In this document: piece by piece, positions 44,901-53,407 of the stretch
How positions within the stretch are numbered: the first letter of the stretch is position 1
Layout of the letters: each line of letters opens with the position of its first letter
Assembly: GCA_018433775.1 (NCBI GenBank)
Contig: JAHDQN010000013.1
Location: forward strand, 165,956-229,955
Source: Deltaproteobacteria bacterium
Lineage (GTDB): Bacteria > Desulfobacterota > Desulfomonilia > UBA1062
DNA: 64,000 bases
Direction: 5' to 3'
The notes under the pieces: generated by a model
The model's input: only the letters and a program-made list of their open reading frames with translations
What the model was told of the DNA's origin: nothing
The model's database searches: none
Position numbers and translations under genes: made by a program

Positions 44901-44908
44901 AGGGTCCT

Positions 44909-45922
44909 TCAGTAGGATTCGCTGAACGGCTTGGCGAGCTGCAGCACCTCCAGGGGAATGCTCAGTCCGAGATGCCTGATGGCGGCGGTATCCGAGAGGA
45001 TGGTGAGATCCTGCTGCCTTGCCACAGGCAGATCCCCGGGCGATGCACCCTCCTTGAGGATCTTCACCGCCTGCTCTGCGGAGAGTCCGCCGTTGATCTT
45101 CAGTGACGGCCCGATATACAGGATGCATCCCCTGGCCCCGCTGGTCATGAAGGCGATTGCAGGTATCTTCTTTTCGCGGATAACGGCAAGGAGATCCCTC
45201 GAAGGCTCGTTGTCCCGCAGGGCGTAGTAGGAGTCCGGAGGAATGCCGAAGGCGTCGACGCCTTCATCGATGAGCGCAAGAGCGGCAGGGGCGATCTTGT
45301 CGGACTTGCTCACCTGCTTCGTCAGGACGCGGACCCCCTGATTTGCCGCCTTGTCCCTGATCTCATGCGCGGATGCGACCGCATTGTCGTCGTCGCAGTG
45401 GATGATACCCATGGTCTTCATGCCGGGCAGGGCGAGCCGGACGATCTTCATTACATCACCGGGGTCGATGTAGATGGTTGCCCCGGTAATTCCCTTGCCT
45501 CCCCGGGTCATGCTTTCACACCCCGCCGCCACCGGATTTGCCACAGAGGTGAATACAACGGGTATCCCCGCACTGACGAACTTGCCCCGGGAATATCTCG
45601 TGGCCGGCGTCCCGATCGTGAGAACCAGGTCGGGATTTTCTGCAACGATTTTTGAGGCCGTATTCTTGATCTTCAGGAGAATACCCATCTTTTCCCACAG
45701 ACCAGCCTCCAGGTCCGCGTCGATAACATGCCTGGTCAGGATGAGATTGTCACCCTCAACCATGCCGTTTCGGGCGAGGGTATCGACAAAGCCCTGATAG
45801 GCATTATCGAACACCGTGACGTCGGATACCTGCAGTACTGAGATGCGGTACTGTTCCGCCATCACGGGCCCGGAGAAGAAGAGAAAGAACACGGACAAAA
45901 CCGGCACAAAGAACTTCTTCAT
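44909..45922 (-). CDS. ABC transporter substrate-binding protein (TrpX-like, PF04392 type), orphan
   Basis: A 337-residue exported protein (signal residues 1-22, ending GPVMA). QYRISVLQVSDVTVFDNAYQGFVDTLARNGMVEGDNL is the typical start of the ABC_sub_bind family, with PDLVLTIGTPAT and IPVVFTSVANPVAAG following. Relatives bind tryptophan, tyrosine or other small ligands. No permease or ATPase gene is next to it, so it either feeds a distant transporter or acts as a sensor. A perfect 11-bp inverted repeat lies 82 bases upstream. Confidence 0.88.
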   Translation of the reverse strand: MKKFFVPVLSVFFLFFSGPVMAEQYRISVLQVSDVTVFDNAYQGFVDTLARNGMVEGDNLILTRHVIDADLEAGLWEKMGILLKIKNTASKIVAENPDLVLTIGTPATRYSRGKFVSAGIPVVFTSVANPVAAGCESMTRGGKGITGATIYIDPGDVMKIVRLALPGMKTMGIIHCDDDNAVASAHEIRDKAANQGVRVLTKQVSKSDKIAPAALALIDEGVDAFGIPPDSYYALRDNEPSRDLLAVIREKKIPAIAFMTSGARGCILYIGPSLKINGGLSAEQAVKILKEGASPGDLPVARQQDLTILSDTAAIRHLGLSIPLEVLQLAKPFSESY

Positions 45923-46003
45923 AGATCACTCCTTTCATTCTTCATGAAAAACCGACAAACTGCAGTTTCGCAAAACGAGATGGATCGCATGCCCCTTCTA
46001 TCG

Positions 46004-46028
46004 GCCTCATGTGGCCTCCACATGAGGC
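46004..46028. repeat. 25-base perfect inverted repeat (11-bp arms)
   Basis: GCCTCATGTGG and CCACATGAGGC are separated by CCT. It lies 82 bases before the orphan binding-protein start and about 185 bases after the prc stop. Without a T-run it is more likely an operator or RNA-stability hairpin than an intrinsic terminator. Confidence 0.6.
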
Positions 46029-46212
46029 GGTTATCTCCCCACTTCTTCAGGTGATTTTTTTGGAGGTAAAGGCCGAGGCCCTTGGCCCGGGAAGACGTGT
46101 CCTGCCCCGAGCTCTCTGCGGGGAAGGGACTCGTCCACGTCAGCCCCCTCACAAAGTCAGGGTGCGTAAGGTTTGCAGGCGACCCACACGGCAATGCAGG
46201 TAGCCGCAACCT

Positions 46213-48360
46213 TTACGGAGCAGCTTTGAACTGGTTCACGGCCATTCCCTCGGGAGGAGAGTCCGCCGGGACCTGCATGCGCATAAAGTCCGTCAGGATG
46301 CGGGCGCTTTCCATCAGCACCGGGTCGTCCGGGCCTTTGCTTTTTCGGGGTTCCCCCTGGAGCTCTTTTTTCTCCTCGTCCTTGATGACGGCTTCCAGAT
46401 CTTCCAGCAGGGGCTTGCCCTTGGCGCTCCTGAGGCGGTTTTCCAGTTCGAGGCGTTTCTGCCGCACCTGCTTCTGGTCCTGGACACGCACGGCCCGATT
46501 GAGCGACACCTCGGTCTTGGAGCGGACTTGCGCCAGGTGCTCGGTCATGCCCTTAAGATAGAGATAGTCCGGGTCGGCTTCCATGCGTTTGAGATGCATG
46601 TCGTTGAGCAGCGGGATCAACGGTGCGAAGTTCTTATACTGCCGGTGGGAGGTTCCCGTGATCGTATCCCACGGCAGGGCGCTGTCGAGACAGTCTTCGC
46701 CGATCTTTTTCTTGTCGTAGAGACTGGGGTAGACGATATCCGGGGTTATCCCGCGGTGCTGCGTGCTGGCCCCGGAGATCCGGTAGAACTTCGCCGAGGT
46801 GAGCTTGAGCTGGCCGTGATTCAGGGATATGAGGCTCTGAACCGTGCCCTTGCCGAAGGTGTCCTCGCCGATGATCAGCCCCCTCCCATAGTCCTGGACC
46901 GCGCCCGCGAAGATCTCCGAGGCAGAGGCGCTCAGGCGGTTCACCACCACGGCCAGGGGGCCGTCCCAGAATATACGGGGGTCGCTGTCATAGAGCTTTT
47001 CCACCTTGTCGTTTGCGTATCGGATCTGGACGATGGGCCCCTGCTCGATGAACAGGCCGGTCAGCGTGCTTGCCTCCTGGAGAGAGCCCCCGCCGTTGTC
47101 GCGCAGATCGATGACGATCCCCTGCACCTGGGCTTCTTTGAGCTCCGCCAAGAGCCTTTTGACATCTCTGGTCGTGCTCCGGAAATCATCCCTGCCGGCG
47201 TTTACGGCATCGAAATCGAGGTAGAAGGTGGGGATGGTGATGATGCCGATCCGATACTCACTCTCGCCGTCTTCAACCGTGACGATCTCCTTGTTGGCTG
47301 CCTGCTCCTCGAGCTTGACCGTGTTGCGTACGATGGAAATGATCCTGGTCCGGGTGTCGTCGGCGGCATCGACGGGGATGACCTTTAGCCGCACGGTTGT
47401 CTCTTTCGGCCCGCGTATCAGGGCCACCACATCGTCGAGGCGCCAGCCCACCACGTCTATGATCTCGCCGTCTTCGCCCTGTCCGACGCCGACGACACGG
47501 TCGTCCGGCTTGAGCTCTCCCGCCTTGTCCGCAGGACCTGCGGGGATCAGGCGCACCACCTTGACAAAATCGTTCTCCACCCCGAGCATGGCCCCGATGC
47601 CTTCAAGGGAGAGGCTCATATCGATGGAGAAGTTTTCCGACTGCCGGGGAGAGAAATACTGGCTGTGGGGGTCAAAGGTCTGTGAGAAGGCATTCATGAA
47701 TATCTGGAAGACATCCTCACTCTTGGTCTGAGCGGCGCGGTTGAGCTGACTCCGGTAGCGCTTGGAAAGCGTCTCCCGTACTTCCTCGATGGGCTTGTCG
47801 TCCAGCAGAAGGGCCAGGATGTCGCTCTTGACGCCCTTGCGCCACAGGTCCTGAAGCTCTGCCCTGCTCTTCGGCCACGGATCGTCGTTCCGGTCCGTAT
47901 CGAAGAACTCGTCTTCATCGAACGTGAGGTCTTCGATTTCTGACTCCACCATATCGGCCATGAAGATCAGCCGCTCCACCAGACGCTGTTGATAGCGGTT
48001 GTAAATCGTGAACACCGGTCTCAACTCCCCTGACTTCAGCAGGTCGTCCAGTCTGAACCGGTATGGCTCGAATTCCCGGATGTCGGATGCCAGGAAAAAA
48101 CTCCGCTGGGAATCGAGCTCGGAGAGAAAGCTGTCCAGGATCTTCGTGGAAAGATCGTTGTCTATGGACGGTTTGAGGTAGTGTGCATTCCTGACGTATT
48201 TCAGTATCTCCTTATCCGCCCTCTGATGGATCTTCATCGGAGAGAGCGGCGCGAGGTATTTTTCAGCTACCAGCGGCTCGGGCGCAGAGGAGAGGGGAAG
48301 GGTTGCGAAGAGAAGCGAAAAACAGACGAAAATGATGGGCACCGCAATGATTTTCTTCAT
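46213..48360 (-). CDS. prc: Tail-specific periplasmic protease Prc (S41)
   Basis: A 715-residue protease with a signal peptide (about residues 1-26). The N-terminal Tsp domain (about 35-230) precedes a PDZ domain (about 240-330: SLSLEGIGAMLGVEN, VKVVRLIPAGPADKAGELKPDDRVVGV). The S41 catalytic domain follows, with Ser479 in NRLSASASEIFAG and Lys504 in GEDTFGKGTVQ, spaced 25 residues as in E. coli Prc. A DUF3340-type C-terminal domain is present. It degrades or trims periplasmic proteins, including peptidoglycan hydrolases in model species. A hairpin containing the stop codon (about 46170-46217) may end the transcript. Confidence 0.95.
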   Translation of the reverse strand: MKKIIAVPIIFVCFSLLFATLPLSSAPEPLVAEKYLAPLSPMKIHQRADKEILKYVRNAHYLKPSIDNDLSTKILDSFLSELDSQRSFFLASDIREFEPYRFRLDDLLKSGELRPVFTIYNRYQQRLVERLIFMADMVESEIEDLTFDEDEFFDTDRNDDPWPKSRAELQDLWRKGVKSDILALLLDDKPIEEVRETLSKRYRSQLNRAAQTKSEDVFQIFMNAFSQTFDPHSQYFSPRQSENFSIDMSLSLEGIGAMLGVENDFVKVVRLIPAGPADKAGELKPDDRVVGVGQGEDGEIIDVVGWRLDDVVALIRGPKETTVRLKVIPVDAADDTRTRIISIVRNTVKLEEQAANKEIVTVEDGESEYRIGIITIPTFYLDFDAVNAGRDDFRSTTRDVKRLLAELKEAQVQGIVIDLRDNGGGSLQEASTLTGLFIEQGPIVQIRYANDKVEKLYDSDPRIFWDGPLAVVVNRLSASASEIFAGAVQDYGRGLIIGEDTFGKGTVQSLISLNHGQLKLTSAKFYRISGASTQHRGITPDIVYPSLYDKKKIGEDCLDSALPWDTITGTSHRQYKNFAPLIPLLNDMHLKRMEADPDYLYLKGMTEHLAQVRSKTEVSLNRAVRVQDQKQVRQKRLELENRLRSAKGKPLLEDLEAVIKDEEKKELQGEPRKSKGPDDPVLMESARILTDFMRMQVPADSPPEGMAVNQFKAAP

Positions 48361-48759
48361 GAAAGCTCACAATCTCATTATTTTTCAGTCTTATATATCA
48401 AGGCTGAGGGAAAAACACAATGGGGGTTGCCCGCCCTGCATGATAAAGGCTGCATGGGACCCTGCTGCGTATCTGTATCTTATTTGATTGAAACCATTCA
48501 GGCAGGCTGCGGGCATCTTGACCTTATCCCTTCACCCCTGAGTCTTTTACACGGTTTTCTCGATATCGCCTGTCAGGATGCGGATATGAAGGATATCTCC
48601 CCTGCCTGTGTTTTTCGGTTTCCGGTTGTAAGAATGTATCCGGCCAATTTCGATGTGGATGAGCATGTTCCTCGGTCCGGCTATCAGGCTGTCGAGAACT
48701 ACTTGACCGCCGAAACAGTCCTGCGGGAGAAATGTGAACCCGTCCCCGAAAAGAGCCTA
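48361..48759. other. Intergenic region between prc and a lipoprotein gene
   Basis: 399 bases. Apart from the putative prc promoter at its left end, no gene or RNA is recognised. A plus-strand frame crosses the region but has no ribosome site and overlaps real genes at both ends. Confidence 0.35.
48392..48420 (-). promoter_or_regulatory. Candidate sigma-70 promoter of prc
   Basis: On the minus strand TTGTGT (48420-48415), a 17-base spacer, then TATATA (48397-48392). Transcription would begin about 25 bases before the prc start codon. Confidence 0.45.
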
Positions 48760-49362
48760 TCACTGAGACCGGGAGATGTCCTTGCCGGTAAGGGTGTGCA
48801 GCAGCGTGCTCCCTACGGAGAATGAGGGATTTGCGCAGGCGGCTACCTGGGTGAAAATGTCCGGAGAGTCTTTGTATATGGCCTGGATGATGCGTTCTTT
48901 CTTCTCCTGGGAGAACGCGGGAGACCATGCCGTCTGTTTTTCAGAGGCGATCCCGAGCATGATATCGCCCAGGGTGAATGTCCTGTTTTCCTGAGTCACC
49001 GGGAAGGTGATCCGTATATATGCATGGGCCAGCTGAGGGGCGATCTGCTCGAAATAGGTTTTTTCGAGGGTGAGCCAGTTGTGAGCGTCTGCGGTGACGG
49101 TATTCAGGAGCACCTGGATGGGGAGTTCCGCGGTAAAGACCACGATGGGCCGGTTCGCTTCATACTGGATGCGGTCCCAGGAGGTGTCGACGAAGTGGGA
49201 GCACCTGTCGAAGGCCATGCCGATCGTTGTCTCGTGGTTGCCGTAGACGCCATTTTTCACGAGATTGATGTCGCCTCGTTTACAGCCTGCCGCAAGCAGT
49301 GCCCACGCGATACAGAGAAGGGCCATGCAAGCCCTGCATGGATAATGGATGTCACGACGCAT
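48760..49362 (-). CDS. Hypothetical lipoprotein
   Basis: A 200-residue protein starting at ATG 49362 with GAAGGAGGTTGGGAGA upstream. The signal ends in LLAAGC, a good lipobox, so Cys27 or so is probably lipidated. The mature part begins KRGDINLVKNGVYGNHETTIGMAFDRC and contains VVFTAELPIQVLLNTV and YIRITFPVTQENRTFTLGDIML, suggesting a beta-rich periplasmic domain. No family is recognised. Part of its C-terminus, the segment FTQVAACANPSFSVG, is hydrophobic. Confidence 0.78.
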   Translation of the reverse strand: MRRDIHYPCRACMALLCIAWALLAAGCKRGDINLVKNGVYGNHETTIGMAFDRCSHFVDTSWDRIQYEANRPIVVFTAELPIQVLLNTVTADAHNWLTLEKTYFEQIAPQLAHAYIRITFPVTQENRTFTLGDIMLGIASEKQTAWSPAFSQEKKERIIQAIYKDSPDIFTQVAACANPSFSVGSTLLHTLTGKDISRSQ

Positions 49363-49808
49363 TCTCCCAACCTCCTTCACACTCACTTCACCGGCGTGCT
49401 CCCCGAAGGCGCGAGATGAAAGGCCGTCTTTGAGGGGCAGGCCGTCGAATGCCCGAGACCGGTGAGCCGCTTCAAGACCGGCGCTACCCGTTTGTGTGCA
49501 AAGGGAGAATCCCGTGCGACGTGTCTGCGCGATGCACCCGGCAATCAGGCAAGAACCCATACAATCACAAGTAAGACGCTGATAGCACACAATCATTTTC
49601 GGATCAAGGGCCATCCCGCAAACCGAGAACCGTGGTTGCGGGAATGACCCGCGGACCTGAAGATCCTTAAAAAAAGGGCACGGAAAAGTACTACAGCCAT
49701 AATCAGTCATGGGGTCAGGTCTCAACATATGACATAATGTCATATGTTGAGACCTGACCCCGATCCCTGTGACCCCGATCCTACTGTAGTGAAAGCCCAT
49801 CGCACCGA
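49363..49808. other. Intergenic region holding hairpin element 1
   Basis: 446 bases between the lipoprotein and cutA genes. The right part is a repeat element (49687-49790). The left part shows no gene or clear promoter. Confidence 0.4.
49687..49790. repeat. REP/MITE-like hairpin element, copy 1
   Basis: The core 49711-49761 is a perfect inverted repeat with 25-bp arms and one central A. It begins GGGGTCAGGTCTCAACATAT and ends in the complement. Outer arms ACTACAG (49690-49696) and CTGTAGT (49784-49790) enclose it. A second copy lies at 56179-56308. It sits 18 bases past the cutA stop. The size and nested palindromes suit a non-autonomous element of the REP/RAYT kind; no transposase is nearby. 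Confidence 0.8.
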
Positions 49809-50153
49809 TCAGGTGAACCTGGGCGAGGATTGCCCGCTCACCTCGTCGATCCATCCCAGATACGCAGCCGAGCCCCTGTCTATGGGTATCCGGACGATCT
49901 CCGGGACCTCATAGCTGTGGTTGTCGCTGATGATTTTCTCGATCTTCTCATAGGCATCCGTCCGGGCCTTGATGATGAGAAGCTGCTCGGGTTCGGTGTT
50001 CACCTCGCCCTTCCACTCGTAACAGCTGGTGATTTCGGTTATCTGGACGCACGCCGCCACATGACCTCGGACGAGCAGAGAGGCCAGGCGGTGAGCCTCC
50101 TCACGGGTCGGGCAGGTGGTCAGAACCATACCGTATCCATCGGTTTCAGCCAT
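49809..50153 (-). CDS. cutA: Divalent-cation tolerance protein CutA1
   Basis: A 114-residue CutA1 protein. VLTTCPTREEAHRLASLLVRGHVAACVQI and the ITSCYEWKGEVNTEPEQLLIIKA segment are diagnostic, as is the closing HSYEVPEIV. It forms a very stable trimer with a ferredoxin-like fold; the copper-tolerance role is debated. Full length. Confidence 0.95.
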   Translation of the reverse strand: MAETDGYGMVLTTCPTREEAHRLASLLVRGHVAACVQITEITSCYEWKGEVNTEPEQLLIIKARTDAYEKIEKIISDNHSYEVPEIVRIPIDRGSAAYLGWIDEVSGQSSPRFT

Positions 50154-50325
50154 GAGCGCCTCCTTTTTCAGAGTTTTCTTCTTTCTCTTTTCTTCTCTAC
50201 TCCCCGAAGGGATCCCCCCGCCATGGGACGAGATGAGGCTGCAATCGGAGAGAAACCGGCAAAACTGCTACGGTCGCGCCGCCTCGTCTCATGGATGTTC
50301 TCTGTTGGGACGGGCTCGGGCCTGT

Positions 50326-51111
50326 TCAGTTGCCGATCCGATACTCTCTCGGCAAAAACAGGCGGGTGATCATGTCGCCGAGGCCCGGGGCAAGGCGGTA
50401 GGCGGCACTCAGGAATTTGGGAAGGATGGCCGTATCCGCCTCGGTCTTTCCCCTCCTGATGGCCCGGACGATCGCACGGGCGCACTGCTGCGGGCTCTGC
50501 GCGGGCGAGTTGGCCAGCACCGGCTCGAGGTCCTTCATGTCCGTGCTCACCACCGTGGGAAAAACCGTGAGCACCCGGACGCCCGTGCCGTACAGCTCCT
50601 GGCGCAGGGTCGCGCTGAAGGCCGCCACTGCCCATTTGGAACACGCATAGACCCCGAGATAGGGAAAGGGGGTGCGCACGATAATGCTCGCGATATTCAC
50701 CAGAAGCCCGCGGCTCTGCTTGAGATGGGGAAGGGCGGCACAGGTGCAGCGCACGGTTCCCAGCAGGTTCGTCTCCATCACCTTCCGGTAGTCGTCAGGG
50801 GTCGCCTCCTCAAGGGGCTTTTCCAGGGTGACCCCTGCGATGTTCATGAATACGTCGATGCCTCCCAGTGCCTCTGCAGCCCGGTCCACCATGCTCCGGA
50901 CCTGCCCGTCATGGGCCACATCGCAGGGAAGCAGCACGCACGATGACCCGTGTTCGCTGACCGCCCGGGCCGTCTCCGCGAGCTTTTCGCCGTCACGGGC
51001 CGCGATCCCGATCCGAGCCCCCTCTCTTGCGAGTTCCCGCGCCACTGCCCTGCCTATTCCCCGGCTCCCGCCGGTCAGAACCACTGCCTTGCCCCGAAGA
51101 TCGCATTTCAT
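50326..51111 (-). CDS. Short-chain dehydrogenase/reductase
   Basis: A 261-residue SDR from ATG 51111. TGGSRGIG is the cofactor motif, IAARDGEKL the NADP-favouring loop, NIAG follows, Ser in VNIASIIV and YACSKWA give the catalytic Ser, Tyr and Lys. The C-terminal region with VVSTDMKDLEPV resembles general 3-ketoacyl reductase-type SDRs. Substrate unknown. It is separate in sequence from the SDR at 32749, not a recent duplicate. Confidence 0.9.
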   Translation of the reverse strand: MKCDLRGKAVVLTGGSRGIGRAVARELAREGARIGIAARDGEKLAETARAVSEHGSSCVLLPCDVAHDGQVRSMVDRAAEALGGIDVFMNIAGVTLEKPLEEATPDDYRKVMETNLLGTVRCTCAALPHLKQSRGLLVNIASIIVRTPFPYLGVYACSKWAVAAFSATLRQELYGTGVRVLTVFPTVVSTDMKDLEPVLANSPAQSPQQCARAIVRAIRRGKTEADTAILPKFLSAAYRLAPGLGDMITRLFLPREYRIGN

Positions 51112-51473
51112 GCCTCCCTCCTGATCGTTCATTTTTCAGGTGCGTTCACTCCTTCGATATCATGACCGCACTACCCGTGATCCCCTCATCCGTCCCCACG
51201 TTCATAATGGCCGGGCAAGCCCGAGGGGGCAAGTGCCTCCTCGATCAACTCCGGGCGGCACCATCCGCTTTCACGTAAATCCTCCTTCTAAAGGTCAGCT
51301 TCCTGCAAGGACTTTGAAGACAGGATCACATTCCCCTTCAATCTTTTAGACTTCCACCGGGCCGAATGGCCAGCCCTTAAGGCTCATACCATTGATTCCT
51401 CCTTCTCAAGACCGCTTCTCAGGGACTTAAAGAAGGGTCGAAGGGCTTGCCCGGAATCCATGCCGCTGATTCA
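51112..51473. other. Intergenic region downstream of the molybdate permease
   Basis: 362 bases with no recognised gene, promoter or strong hairpin. Confidence 0.3.
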
Positions 51474-52601
51474 TCACCGGCCCCTGGCGAGTCTTCCGAT
51501 CCCGTAATGCACAAGCACACCGGCAGCGAAACCAAAGGCCATGTTGGCGATCAGAGAGACGGCCACCGTGGCTGCCAGGGGGATCAGATCTCTTCCGGAG
51601 CCGAATTTTCTGCCGAACCCCACCAGCTGGATTCCCACCAGGAGCATCATGGCGCCGATGATGGGCCCGGGGAACAGGGCAAAAAGGTTCGCGATCGAGG
51701 TTGCAAGCAGGATCCCGAGGGCCACCTCGATCGTTCCCTCGATGAGATTCGCCCCGCCGGTGCGTGCGCCGAAGTAATACTGGCCGGCCAGCCCCCCCGC
51801 ACCATGACACATGGGCATTCCCCCCAGGAACGGGGGCACGAGGTTCATGATGCCCGTGCTCAGCGAGAGCTGGTTGACCCCCACCTCCCGCTGGGGCCAG
51901 TAGCCCTTGATCATGGCCGCGGTAACGATGATGGCGTTGGTGGCGGTCAGTGGGATCTGGGCAAAGCCCGCTCCCAGCATGCTCTCCCATACCTGGATGG
52001 GACGGAACGCGGTCAGGGGCGGCAGGGAGGGGCCGGCAAACCCGATGCCGCCCAGCTGCCCGCGCAGGAACATGATGCCGATCCCCAGACCGATGAGCAC
52101 GACCGCTGCGGGCGCATACGGGTTTTTTCTCAGGAGGAGGATGATGCCGATGCACACCGCTCCCAGCAGCCACGCACCCGCGACCATCTCCACCGCCTGG
52201 ACAGCCAGAAGGACGCCCAGAGCCACCTGTATCCCGCGGACCACCGGCTCGGGCGTGAACACGGCCACCCGGTCCATGACACGGGTGGCAGATGCCGCCA
52301 GCCACACCACTCCCATGGAAAACCCCGCCGCATAGATCATCGACGGCTCCCAGCTCTGTGCAATGGCCACCGCGGCAATGACCTTCATGGGCTCGATGGG
52401 GATGGGGAGACGGAAGACCAGGCCGGTCAGGATGTTCGCGAGCCCGACCATGACCAGCAGTCCTGCCGGGTTGAGCCCGCAGACCGAGATATAGCCCACG
52501 GCCAGGGGCAGCAGGGTGCCGAAATCTCCCATGGCACCCGAGAGTTCCCGCATGGAAAACCGGAACGGTCCGATATTCACACTCTCCCCTCTCTCATCCA
52601 T
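51474..52601 (-). CDS. MOT1-type molybdate/sulfate permease
   Basis: A 375-residue membrane protein with ten or more hydrophobic segments. Two MOT1 signature blocks are present: RELSGAMGDFGTLLPLAVGYI at residues 18-38 and GGMPMCHGAGGLAGQYYFGARTGGANLIEG near residues 258-287. Proteins of this family take up molybdate with high affinity. Anaerobes need it for formate dehydrogenase and related enzymes. The Fe-S protein gene 3' end overlaps its start by eight bases. Confidence 0.9.
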   Translation of the reverse strand: MDERGESVNIGPFRFSMRELSGAMGDFGTLLPLAVGYISVCGLNPAGLLVMVGLANILTGLVFRLPIPIEPMKVIAAVAIAQSWEPSMIYAAGFSMGVVWLAASATRVMDRVAVFTPEPVVRGIQVALGVLLAVQAVEMVAGAWLLGAVCIGIILLLRKNPYAPAAVVLIGLGIGIMFLRGQLGGIGFAGPSLPPLTAFRPIQVWESMLGAGFAQIPLTATNAIIVTAAMIKGYWPQREVGVNQLSLSTGIMNLVPPFLGGMPMCHGAGGLAGQYYFGARTGGANLIEGTIEVALGILLATSIANLFALFPGPIIGAMMLLVGIQLVGFGRKFGSGRDLIPLAATVAVSLIANMAFGFAAGVLVHYGIGRLARGR

Positions 52602-53397
52602 CGGCCTCGCGAAGAGGTGCGAGTTTCCTTGCCGGATTTGTGTGCGAGCAGGGCACCGTGCTCAGGCATTTTCCGCATACGTCGGCCAGGCCCTTCTTCT
52701 CATGCACGCGGGCGTTCTGGAGAAGGATCGAATAACAGAGACGGCGGTCAAACGAGTCCTCCCGGAGCGCCCCGGCACGGCATTTTTTCACACAGGCCAG
52801 ACAGGTGCGGCCCTGCCTGTGCAGGCAGAACTCGTAGCCGGGCCGGGCGGTGGGCTCGCATTCCCCTGATATCACCAGGCTCCCCAGCCTCCCGCAGCAT
52901 CCCTTTTCGGTGATGAGCATTCGATGGACCCCGAAGGTGCCGAGCCCTGCGATCCATGCAACGTGACGGTGGGACCAGTGGCTCATGAGGCGCTCCTGAT
53001 CGAAGTTGTGGGTGGGCGGTATCCCGGCCGCGGTGAGGCCATGGGCCCGGAGCAGCCCTGTGAGGTGTTTGTTCAGGGAGGTGATGAGCGCGTTGGTTTC
53101 CACATAGGCGTGCGCCCACTGATCCGATGCGTGCCCGCTGGTTCTGTTCGACCGCGGGACATCCCTCTCGAAGGGCAGGAAATATACCGCCACGCTCCCG
53201 GCTTTCGGCAGCAGGCCCTGAGGCATGGCATGGTCCGGGCTCACCCACTGCCCGAGGTGCCCGAAGAGGGGGTCGCAGGCATTGGCAAAGGCGACCAGAG
53301 GCTCCTGCCAGCGTGTCCGGAAGGCGGCGGACGACCGGGCGTCGTCCAGGAAAGAACCGATGCCGCGGATGATGAGATCGTTCACGGGCGAGGTCAC
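52594..53397 (-). CDS. 4Fe-4S epoxyqueuosine-reductase-like protein
   Basis: A protein of about 267 residues. GTG 53397, 10 bases after the upstream stop, is the most likely start; ATG 53430 is an alternative. The middle GLGTFGVHRMLITEKGCCGRLGSLVISGE resembles the QueG/DUF1730 core, followed by a Cys-rich ferredoxin section (CLHRQGRTCLACVKKCRAGAL, then CGKCLSTVPC). It lacks the C-terminal HEAT repeats of full QueG. It probably performs a corrinoid- or cluster-dependent reduction, but queuosine synthesis is not shown by context. Confidence 0.82.
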   Translation of the reverse strand: MTSPVNDLIIRGIGSFLDDARSSAAFRTRWQEPLVAFANACDPLFGHLGQWVSPDHAMPQGLLPKAGSVAVYFLPFERDVPRSNRTSGHASDQWAHAYVETNALITSLNKHLTGLLRAHGLTAAGIPPTHNFDQERLMSHWSHRHVAWIAGLGTFGVHRMLITEKGCCGRLGSLVISGECEPTARPGYEFCLHRQGRTCLACVKKCRAGALREDSFDRRLCYSILLQNARVHEKKGLADVCGKCLSTVPCSHTNPARKLAPLREADG

Positions 53398-53407
53398 GGC
53401 CGGCCGC

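Noticed and set aside
48181..48825. 214-codon plus-strand frame across prc and the next gap
   Set aside because: No ribosome site; it overlaps two well-supported minus-strand genes and its sequence has no domain features.
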